Assembly: GCA_000469685.2 (NCBI GenBank)
Contig: LS997563.1
Coordinates: 2,872,781 to 2,936,780, forward strand
Length of the DNA: 64,000 nt
Reading direction: 5' to 3'
Origin: Haemonchus contortus
Taxonomy: Eukaryota > Nematoda > Chromadorea > Rhabditida > Trichostrongylidae
In this document: positions 38,301 to 50,300 of the stretch, piece by piece
How the letters are laid out: every line of letters begins with the position of its first letter
Position numbering within the stretch: the first letter of the stretch is position 1
The notes under the pieces: model-generated
The model's database searches: none
The model's input: only the letters and a program-made list of their open reading frames with translations
What the model was told of the DNA's origin: nothing
Program-made: the position numbers and the translations under genes

Positions 38301-41300
38301 AGGCCGTTTCAGGGTTTCTCTCACAGCACTGCCACGCTCTCAAAATGAATGGGTTTTCCACAAAACAAGTAATGGGGCTTTCTGAGGAGTGCCTGAACTG
38401 CAATGTTTTGAAGTGGTCGGGAAGATATTCCGCGCATACTAAAATTTTAGCCGTGGGGCAACGCCTGGCGCCTAGTTTGGCCATTGCCTTTGTGGCTGCA
38501 ATAGAAGCACTCGTTTCGGAACGTCTGCCCATGATGTAAGGACGATACATCGACGACTGTTTCGCAGTTTGCTCGACACAAGATGCTCCAACCTCATCAA
38601 ATGGGCAATCAGAGCTTATCAAGCTATCCACCGTGAGAAGCCGTCCGAAAACTGGCTTCCTTTTCTTATGTGCACGTCAAGCTCATGGGGTGCAATATTG
38701 TCACAAAGTGGTATAGGAAGTACTGTAACAAAAACACATTCTCTAGGGTGGTCAACGCATCCTCGCGTGGTGATCAAGCATGTTCCGAACCGCGATAAAT
38801 GTCTCAAATTGAGAGGAAGGGGTGGAACTGGTACAGGAAATGCCCTCCGCACATCCAGAGGTCAATGGCAGGCGATGGCTCTACCAGGATTAGTAGAGTT
38901 CCTCTGGACGGAAAAATTCTCTTCATGATACCCTCTTCTCTGATGAAGTGAGCGTTTTCATGAAGAGATGGTCTGGAAAACACTGTTGGCCTTGTATGTC
39001 TTCCACACAATAACCTAGTAAATCGCTTCGTTCGAGACCGTCTAGATGACCACACGTGCAAACTGCGTGATCTTTCTTGATGGCAGTGGTGTAGACTGCG
39101 CCATCGCAAGCGTGTTTTACAGGATCATATGCCAAAATTGCGGGCGGATAGAAAACTTTATGTTCGTGTTAGGCGCTCGAAACCCAAACAGTCGCGCCTT
39201 CTGGATTCGAGTCAGGCATCCAAAAAGGGACCGGAGGGAAGAATATGTATCAACTGCGCAGGAACTGACCGCTCATATGAGGCTAACCTTCCAGCCGGAA
39301 CCATGAACTCAGTTTGGTCTATTATACGCTACTGTCGCCCCGGTAGGCCGACTTCGCTGAAATGGAAGGTATAGTTCTTTATCTAACTATTGATTTTGTG
39401 ACGACTTAACTATCTATTGATCTAACTATTGATTTTGTGACGACTTAATTGATCTGGAGGTCCGTGGGATGAGACCTTTTTTCGAATAAAAAATCACAGA
39501 CTGGTATCCACTTTTTTAGATTCTGAAGAAGGCGAAAATCGCCGAAACGTCAGCCGACAAAATTGCAGTTAGCCTTGTGCACTGTTGAATAAAACAAACT
39601 TATCATGTGGTTGAGCATCGGGACGCGCATGGAACATTAGTGGCAGCTATTCATTTATCTGTGAGTGATGAATGGGTTAAAAAGGTTTTGAAGCGGCTGA
39701 TAGAGATTTCTTCAAGAAGATGCCATTAACGAAATCAGATCATAGTCACAAAAGGTCGGGCTGGGATAGGAATATACCCCTAACATCAGACACCATGACT
39801 CAGTCCACCCGCTTAAGACCCTCCCCTCGACTTTGGAGTTTACTGCGCAGACCCGCTTTGGAACTTACTATACAGGCCTCGAGTTCGGAAACGATTTTTC
39901 GTGTATGGGTATGGACGATGATTATCTCGTGGGTTTTCTATACGAGTAAACCCCGGTCGCTCCTTTAGGGGATGGCATCGGAATTATCTCTCAAATTCCG
40001 AACCATAGTTTAGAATCCCTTTTATATATCACCTACGTAGCAAAGCCTAATGATCCCTCACATCACTTAAAAGACAAAATATACGAGAAATCAGTGTGGA
40101 TGAGGAAAAGTGAAATCAAAAGTGATCGCTAGTCCCTTAATGAGCAAAAAGGATAAACAACGGGGGGCTTGCAAACAATGAGATCTTCATTACTGCAAGT
40201 GATTCTGCGAATAACTAAGATGAACGATGATTGACAGCTTCTCATCCAACATTAACATCACATCAATCCAATAAGACTATTTGCTTGCTAGATTGCAAGA
40301 CGAATCTGCATATTTCCGCTACTGCTCTTCCGGCTTCATCACTTCTTAGACGAATGTGGAACGCCTGTGCTAAAATGAATTCCCCATTACAAACTCCACT
40401 TACAGTCATTGTATTATGCCCCGTTTCCTCGAGAGGAAAGCTTTTTCTCTCAGCTACTGAAGGAGATTTGATTACTATTACCCAGCACAGGAACAGAGAT
40501 TGTGACTCGTTGGATAACTTGCGCTCCAACGCGGTTGCGGCGCCCAGAGACCGAGCTAGAGCTCTCTCCTTGAAATTGATCGTAGTTGATGTTTTCAATG
40601 AAACTATGCACAGCCAATTGTAGACCTCACGAGTAAACTACGGATCGAGGCTTGAGGTTCTTCGATGTCTTCTTTGTTAAAAAAGTTCCATAACTCGCAA
40701 TAAGAAAATACACGAAATAATGAGGAATGAATAGTGAGATCGTCAATCCTTTGCAACAGATGGCCTGGCTGCTAAGCAGGAATTCCAAGGCAGTTTCACT
40801 ACCCCCAAGTTAGGATGCTATGATGGAAATATAGATGGGATTGAGTGGAAAGGTTCACAGTCCCTGAAGCTCAGATAATCGACGGCCAGAAGGGCTGGGG
40901 ACGGCATCACTAACGTGTTCGATGCGATTCGGATCAGAACAGAAAATCCCAGGAGTGAGTAAATGACCAGGTCTTATCAGACTAGAAATACAGCTGGTTC
41001 TAATGCGTGAGAGAAAGACAAGAAAAGAGAATATGCAATACCTGGTCGACAATCTCGCGAAAGACTTCATTGAAGAAGAGCAGCCAGTCAAAGTTCGGCA
41101 GCTCTTGCTTCATTTGTCCTAACGTCATCTTTGTATAGAGTTCAGCAATATCATGACGTTGATCATCAGCCATTGTGATCTGGAAAAGAATGAATTCCGC
41201 TCATGTTTTTCATTACATATTAGAGTAATCGTGAGTTCATGGGGTTGCAAGGATAAAGTTGCCCTGGGATTGAAACGATAAGGTCCACCCTCCGATAAAA

Positions 41301-44300
41301 AGATGGGAGGTTATGATTCCCAGTCAATGACGTCACAAAGTGATCCGTATCGGTTAGCGAGATCTATAAAAACCATATCATTTGACTTGCTATTTCACTT
41401 CTGAACTCGAATCGCGAGTTTCTCAAAATGAAGCTAACTCTGAGGTTAACAAATTGCAGGCTTTCTCCAAATTAGAACACGGCTCCTTGACTATAATGCT
41501 GTAGCAGGAATAAAGAATCTAGCATGACACTAACTTCACGACTCTATCTCAGTACGCTTACACTTTTCTGTATCTTGATCTGTATTAGAACCCTAGAGCT
41601 ACTTGAACTCCGATACGCGCAGAATCTCTCGCCTTCGTGATCAGGTAGACTACATGAAAAACGCTAAATATTGATGGATCGCTCATATCATGAGAAGAGA
41701 GGATGACGCAAGGAGAACAGTTGTGTGGGCTTCCGTAGGATCTTCACGATCTCAGGGAATGCCTGCTCCAAGATGGACGGGTGCGCTCGTCGACCACGTA
41801 AAGCAGCTGCGGATGCAGCTGATCGACTTCTCACATCGCCATTTTCGTCGGATTTTGAGTCAATCGTGGGTGACGACTGCGCAAGTGAGAAACGAGTGGT
41901 TTGTTGCGGGTGTTCGTTGAGCAGTATAAGTAAGTACAATAAAGGCTACATGAAGTTGGGTAAAAGCTGATGCACAAAAACATTTTCTTCACTGCTGCTG
42001 GGCCTAGAGGCTCTCATCACTTCCTCAAGTCTTCTACATGAACCATATTTGTCGAGTTTTCGAAACTCCTACATTAGCTAAAGCGGTCTCGAACTCGATG
42101 ATCTCCTCCGCATCTTGGGTAGCCGACTCAGCGGGTGCATGCAGAAGCACGAGCACATCTCTAAACGAAAAATCAGTATTTGAAGGAGTATGTACTTGTG
42201 GATTGCCAATACTGGACGAACCTGATTAGTTGCAAATAAGCGAGCCGTTCTTCATTCTCGGCCAATACATAGAAGTCCCGTGCAAATAGATTTAACGCTG
42301 GTTGGTCAATCTGTAAGAGAACATTTTTTGTGGAGTGAAAACACTAGAACGAGTGCTTTTTGTAGAGTGGTGTCGCCAGTTTATACGACACTACGCCGTT
42401 CAAACTACAGTAAGCTACAGTACCAGGGCACTGTCATGAATGATGCACAGACACACCAAGTAAGTAAGTAAAGCAGATAGTCCAGGCTTATTCTTAACAG
42501 AACTTTCCTTTCTTTCTTCTCTTCTTCATTCTCATGCCTCTTTCTTGTTTCAGGCTCAATGAGGATTAAAAGGTCGAACTCCTGACTCCTCAATACGTGA
42601 ACAAGTCACATTATATCGCAGTTCTATGCGTATTCTTCATCAGATCTCCGTCACTTTGCGCGACATCATTTGGTGTGTAGGGAATAAATCACCGAAAGTC
42701 ACTACAAACTTTCTTCAAGTAGAATTTTTTTACTTGTTCGATTTGCACTATTTCTATCCTAGATGTGTCTTACTACTTGGTAATGGGTCGTGAGCTTATA
42801 GGTGTTCCGGCAACAGAGCTATCTACTAGGAGCTTATCCTTTGATCGCCGTCAATGCTCAACAAGCTCCGCGTGTGTAGTTCTTTATCATTATCCTCTTT
42901 TAAACGTGTATTTCATTCTTGCTTGCATGCATAAAACGAGCTATTTCCACCAAATATATTATACATATCTTATGCACAATACCTCTGTTTGAACGTAAAG
43001 ATCGATATCGCCAACTGACAATTGATTTATACCGTTCAATATTTCCAGAACTTCTCTACTGCACTGGGTGATTTTTTTAATCTCTCAGGAAGTACGTAGA
43101 GTGCCTTTTACATTTTGAGTGTAGAGAACAAAAATAAATATTAATCATTGAAAATTGCTTTACTGCCTTTCAAGTATTTCCCCATCAAGATCTATACACT
43201 TTTGCATGCGTTTGAACCAATTGTCGAAGCACTTTTGCCACTCTGATTGAGGTATTTCCAAAACATGCATTCTGAAAGCATCAATTGCTTCTTCAGGTGT
43301 CGAAAAACGATGGCCTTTCCTTTTTCACGTACTGGAACAAAAAGAAGTCATTCGGTGCCAAAGCCAGGGCTATATGGCGGATTACTCATCAAATCGATGT
43401 TTTGAGTGCTCAAAAAATGCAGTTGTTTAAGCCTATGTGTGAGAGCTGGTATTGTCGTGGTGGATGGTTCGAACAAATTTTTTTGACAGTCAAATTTTCA
43501 TGCAATATTGAATGTATGCTGGTCCCTCTAATGCCTAAGGTTGTCCCATTCTCACGTAGGTCACGTGACGATATTGCTTTATTAGTTTGCGCACGGCATC
43601 GGAACAACAACTGATTTTGGAAGACCTCGCGAAAGTCGTTTTGGAGTGCACTACGACCTCGAATGAATTCATCATACCATCGATGAACACTAGTCCTTTA
43701 CCACCAAAAATTTAACTAAGTTCATCCATGTACTGTTGTTTAATCCACGTCGAAAGTTGTAAAAAATAATCACACGAAAATGTTCACGACTTAATTCTAT
43801 TTTTTGGCCTAAATAAATCTTTTGAGTTAGGAGATTCTGGATACGTACAACCTCAAAAAGGTCAAACTTTACGATAGAGCTGTCAGTTGCCAGATTACAA
43901 CACTAGGATTGCCCAATCCCGAAATATAAAAGGCAACCCTCGTAGTTAGTTGGTATGATGCCACAAATTTCTCGACGACGCACTCGAGCCTTTAAGAGTT
44001 GGTCGAGATGCGAAGACAAAGGGACATTTGAACCACACATTTCGGGCGAATAATCAAGAAAAATGCTTTAGACCAAACATCCATTTTCGTAAAGTGTCTA
44101 ATGACAATGGAATACGTAGCGAGGAGATCCTCATTAGGAACGAAAAAAGGATGCCTGCAACTCAGAAAGGTCTCTTACTAATAAAACGTGCTTCTCCGAG
44201 TTCTTGTCATCCGGCTGTACGGTAGCCTTGAACAATGAGTCGGCTCGAAATTTAGCAACCATGTCTCCTGAAACAGAGCATATCCTTGATCTCAACGGAT

Positions 44301-47300
44301 TGATTCGAAACTAGGAACAAGCACCGACCGTACAATTTCTCAATCGACACGTGTTCCGGCATTGGATGTCCCAGACTTGGCCACCCTCCGAACGCGGCTA
44401 CGACCTCGTTAAACGTTGTCCGCCAGTTGTCGAAAATTTCTGCTTAAAAAAATTCTCCCCTGTCTAAGAAGTCATTTTGAAGGCCTTGATGGCAGTTGCC
44501 CAGGACAGGACGCTCTTTGATGAGCGATCCATCATAGAATGGATGACACTGGGGCTGTCAACGGTGTAACAACTGAGATTACTCATTTTGCCAAGAAATT
44601 TTGGCACACTAGATGTCACAGATATGAAACAAAGGCCAGTGGAAGGTGAGGAAACGAAGATTGAAGCGAACTTACATTCGTTCAGACAGAGTTTGTAGAA
44701 GAATTTCGCTTTACCAATGGCGCTCTCACGATCGAGTTCCTCCTCTCGGCCAAATTTATCCTCTAACAATTCTGAAAAGTAGAGATGCAACCAAGGAAAA
44801 AACGTATTTCTTGAGTAAGCTGTAATCTGAATCTCAGTTCTTAAAACTTTTATTCTGCCAGCTAGCGTTTTTCATGCGGAGTATATGTTTCAGTCACTAT
44901 CGAATCAACCTTTCCGTCGGAGCAACTCGCTCTACATTAATATTTATCTTGAGAACTATGTGCCTCCGAGCTATGTTAGGGAAGACGCCTCTAACGAAGC
45001 TTCATCGCTCTGCAGTTCCTAACGGCCCTCTAGACAGCTTTCTCTCACTTCTCTGCGCTCTTACGTGGATGGAATAAATGTATCGTCCTTCTTTTTACCT
45101 TGTCACTTTGGGAAAATCGCTTGTAGGAAGCGGTTCCTGCCTATTTCTTTGATTTCCTCTAGTATGAACCTATGACCCCATGGATAGAACAACGGACGTT
45201 GTCGGGTCAAAAGATGGCCTAGATAGAGCATAATTAGGGCCTTAAAATCGGTTAGATGACAGACCCAACTCAAGGTGGACGACTTCCCACAGTATCGCAG
45301 GGACTGTTGGTACGGTTGCACCATAGGCACCGGAATGGGAACATTGCACGCAGGCAGCTTATCATAGCCAGCTGTACGTAATGGCACACCACACACCCTT
45401 CCATGCAACTTTTGTGTTCACGTTCTTCTCCACCCCATGGCTTTATGATACCATTTTTCTACAGTCTTGTACCTCTCTTCTCGTTTGTACCCTTTCCTTC
45501 GTCATTTTCGCACTATCTGGGCTATTACTTCCATCATTCGTCTAAAGCTAGATACCCCCAAAGTGAACTGTGCCTTCAAAAACTGTTCTCTATCGAGGCT
45601 GCTCTGTCTTCGTTTTCCTAAAGTCAATCTGCCAATTGTCACTCAACCGCTCAAGGTAGCGAAACTTCACCACTTTATCGAGAGTAAAGGGAAAGTAAAA
45701 AAGTAGAAATAAATAAATAGAAGGCATCTTAGCATAAAACATAAAGAAAGGTGTGCATAGATGTAACAAGCAGCAGTCAAAACACAATCAAAAGAATGAA
45801 TTTCCTTCAGACGAACCTTTCAAGGCAAATTCGAGATCTTGTCCCAGATTTTCGAAATTGCTCACCGATGGAGCATCGTCAGGGATTGGGTGACCCCGTA
45901 TCCATTGGCCACAAGCATATTCATAAAAATCAGAACATGGATCGACTGAAGAGTTCATCGACGACAAGATCACTGACGCTGAAATTAGGCATATTACAAT
46001 CACCATTGTATGTCGATTATTTCCAGATCTCCTTTCCCCTAAATCCTGCTCATATCCAACTAGCAGAAGTATAATATAATAAATGTTCCGCAGAGGAAAA
46101 AGATGGGTTTCATGATCAGCCTAGGCCATTTCCTTTACACAAGTCTTTCTTTATTACACTAGAATAAAATCCGAACGCAACTCTAAAAAGTTGCCGTTAG
46201 CACCATAAATAATCTTCCCTCAGTGTGCCTATCTAACTTGCTTGAATTCTCTCAATCACGCGCTCTCACTTGATGTTTTTGAGATCTGCGGTGGAGATTC
46301 CATCTTATTCCCCCAACAGGCTCAGTCAGACTTTTTATTCAAGAATCCGTCCATTTCTAGGTGTTCCAATGCTACAAAAAAGGAGGAGTTCGCCATCGTT
46401 TAGCGATACTTTCTCAAACGGCTGAATGATAAATTTTGAACGCTTTGCAAATTCCTTGAAGGTTCAGTCAAAACGTAACATGACTGCTCATTCGCCTTCC
46501 CTGGTCGACTTCCTTCAGTGAGTTCCTTCTCACGTTGGCCGAAGATTAGGGCAGCGCGTCGATTGTCTTCCCTTTTCGTTAGGTGCCAAAATATAAGTTC
46601 GTTTGTCGTCGAAACCCCATAATTGGCAAAAGCCTTGGTAACCAAATAAAATGTTTTCTGAGCAATATCACGAGTTCATTTAGCTCAATGCTCAAGAAAC
46701 TTCAAATCCATTCATTTAGGGACCACAAATCAGTTTGAATACTTGTGGTTGAAGTCACGAACGTTAGCAATACTGAACGTAATCTAGGATCCCTGCACTT
46801 TAAGGGAAAAAATAATTTGGGGCAAAATTACCACTAAACCCCACGAGTATGCACGATAAAAGGCACTTCGATACTGCATAAAAGCAGTAAAGACGCGCAA
46901 GTGCTTTCATAAGAAAGATTTCTCTCGTAAGCATCGTGTCTGAAATAAAATGGTTCGAAGCATAGGGCAACAACGCTTCAATGCCTCTTCCCGGTCAACA
47001 ATCGTCGGGTTTTTACCAACAGTAGAACCGTTTTGTATTAATGGGGAGGGTCTTTGAGGTTAATTTCGAAGTCTAGGAGAGATGTGACTGTTTTTTCGAC
47101 AATACGGAGCTAAAATAACCAGGAAAGTGTTCGAACTGCTAGCACTCTACTATCACTTGAGGTTTTGATTTTCTTTTGTAAGAGAGCCTCGGGAAGAAAA
47201 GTTAATCAGGTTTTTTTGAACAAGAAATTCGATCGCAGGGAATGTCTTCAGAGAAGTTGCTCAGGCTCGAAGCGATGTGATAGGCGATTAGAAAACACAT

Positions 47301-50300
47301 GTTCCTTGATCGCTTAGGATGATTAGTGTAAAATGTATTTATTCGATAGCTTACATAGATCGAACAGTCTCATGTTTAGGCTATGTTTACCCAGAATCAG
47401 GAAAATCAGGAAATCAGGAAAAGTCCGAAATCAAGAAAATCGCAGTCATCGGTATTTATAATATCATTCATAGGCCTACAAAAGTTACTGATATATTGGC
47501 GAAAGTATTTACTCAAGTATTTTCAGGATTCTGAGTATTATGACGAATGTATGTATGACGTTGCTACGTATGATGAATGGTGTTGACTACTTGACAACAT
47601 AACTTTATGTTTTTGAGGCAAGAGACTATCTGAAAATTCTCACTTCGTTGATTAGTCTCATCTTTCAAGGAGGAGGGAGAGCCTGAGGAAGTTCTTGGAT
47701 AGAAAATAGAGAAGTGTTGTTTCGCTGTTCTCCCTTCTATATCGACGTCATTCAAAATGTTGAAGTTTGGTGCGAAGGTTGAAACGTTTGGTCGCTCACT
47801 CCTTTCCCACCCATCCTCATCAATCGAAGCTTATTCCGAGCAATTTTTCTGCGTCCCACTCCCTAGAAATCGTGTGAAAAGCGACGGATCTGTTTTGATC
47901 CCGTGGTCTCTCGGTGGGAATTATCAACAAATGCATTTCCTTCGAGCACTTGTGACATCAGAAGAATGGCAACTAACACCAATTACCAGTCTAGTAGGGG
48001 ACCATTAGGAGCATACAGAAATGTGGAGTAAACTGGGTGAGCCTCCAAGAGGAAGAACAAGTTGAAAATCAAAAATACACACGGGTGCCAAATCATTTCC
48101 CGCTCTATGTCTCCTTACTAGTAAGGTATAAGTGAATTTTTTTTGGAAATTTAAGCACACCGAGAGTTTAACTTTTAAAAAAGCGAATTTTCTTTGAGTA
48201 GCGGTGCCCTTTCGATGGTCTGTAGCAATTCTAGCAAACAGAAGGAGGCAGCTATGGTACGAGCACTACTGCTCGTTTCACTACGTCCGGTATTGCTTCT
48301 TGAGGAAGGATCTAAGGCGAGGAACAGTCTGAGGTTCGAACGGCTGGTGCTATTATACATCCCCCGATCCGCTCTCCTGAGCCTTCGCGGCCATTTGTTA
48401 CGTTAGGTAGGAGGATACTCTTCGAGATCTCAAAACACCTGATTATTGATCCCTACCAATAGCTCTGAGTCATACCGGGGCAAAGACAAAGCTCGTTATC
48501 TACTACGATTTCTCAGATTACACTCTCTGCCTCTAAAATTACAAACCAGAACGATACAGAGTACTCGATTGATCTCTGACTATAAACGCATGCTCGTAAG
48601 CCGCCTTGGACTTTGCAGGCTCTAAACTTTCAAGCTTGCTCCCAAGCCAAGGGCAGTGAGTTCATGTTCCACGAACTCGTGAGAAAGCTCAAACTTGCCA
48701 AGTCGTCTAGTATTTCATGGAGAAAAACAGGTTTTTAGGCTCCCGCACGTTTTCCAGTGTCAATGTGCTATTCTGCTGCCTCTAACATGGGCCTTTATCT
48801 GAAGATTTATTGGGGAATAAATCATTTAGTTTTTTCCCGTGAAAGCTGGCTGATGTCTTTGCGTCCTTAGAGTGGCAAATCTCTCTATACCTGCATCTGG
48901 TCTCGGCAAGCAAATGGTGGCTGGCATTATCGACGCCTGCTCGTTTTAATCAGCCATCAAATGAAATGAACGACAGGAAGTTACACCACACTGAGCTTGA
49001 AACACAAGCTTCTCAGAACAACTGGTTACTAAAGGAACAAAGAGTTGATTTAAACGATCATTTTGAGGACTGTAAAGAAGTAAAAGAGGGGTGGAGGAGG
49101 TAAGCAGAAAGAAGAAGAAATTAATATCACTTGGGACTGAATTTTCATTTCTTTATACCGGTCCTGCTCGAAGGGTAGTGAGGGCTATGGATATGTGAGT
49201 TTCCGATGGACGTACAGAGAAAAGCTCGTAGTAACGATGATAAAGGATCCTAGTTTTAAAAGGAAATAATGATTTTTCTGGCAAAGACGGATCCAAAAGA
49301 AGCCTCAATCAGTTCTTGGAGTTGGAGGTCAGAAGTCAATGTATGGCAATAACAGAGTAAAAAGCATGGTGAAAAAGTTCCAAACTTGCAAAGACCCTTG
49401 CCCAGGTGAATGAAGCCTTCCATATCTTCGGTGTCTGCGGTTAATCGCTAGCAGACTTGTCTAGGATCATGATACCATTGGCTTGTACATCGACTGACCA
49501 CTGCACGTCACATACGCAGGATTCTTTCCATTTTTTCCACTCACTTTGGGCATCTACCGGTGTTAAAGTAGGAGGTTTTGACGACTTGATCGGGTTTGAT
49601 GCCGGTTGAACGATCAGAACGAGAAGGTATGAGTGAGTGCTTCGAGTAGAGAGTCTTTATCCTCAATTGTGACGCTTTCTTACCATTAGTCACTGTGCTG
49701 ATCCCACCTCATGAGTCCTCCAGTTTGAGCAAGAAAATAGGGGTTCTGAAATTTGTCTACTCCGCCTTTGCGTGCCCTTGGCGAAAGACCAGTTAATCCA
49801 ACTTTGAATAATAAACTAATAATAAACTAGAAGAACATATAAACAGGAACAGACACTTTCACGAAGTGAGCATAGAAGGGAGGATCTCCTACCTACCCTT
49901 AAATATCACTCTCAAGATAATCCTCCGGAACCATGCCAACAACAAATATGTATCTTCCTATGTATTGACAGGAAAACGCTCGAAAAGTAGTTTAAGTAGA
50001 GAACACGGATAGAGGAAAGAAAAGTGTGGACAAAACTTTTTAGCGCACTGGAAAAAGGCTCACTATCAAAATCTTCTGGTCAAAAGCAAATGGAAGCTGA
50101 GTCGTAGGGCTTGAAAAAAGTTAGTTCAACGAGAGCTTTCAGTTGCTGTAAGTAACGTTCGCTTGTTGTAAAATGTATCTGAATTGTTGCCGTCCGCGAA
50201 CAACTTTAATAGCACAATCAACCGTGGGAAATGTCAAACGCTCCAAGGGATGTTTCAGTCCCTGGCCGATCCAGATAAAGAGATATGCGAGCAATTTCAT

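Noticed and set aside
44439..44445. CAG acceptor for exon 4
   Set aside because: It creates an in-frame TAA at the junction. The AAG three bases earlier gives LNES-EIFDNW, which fits the family.
45003..46000. Second gene around 45.1-45.4 kb from a 101-codon minus ORF
   Set aside because: The ORF overlaps a repeat also present at 58 kb and lies between exons 2 and 3 of the M13 gene; treated as repeat.
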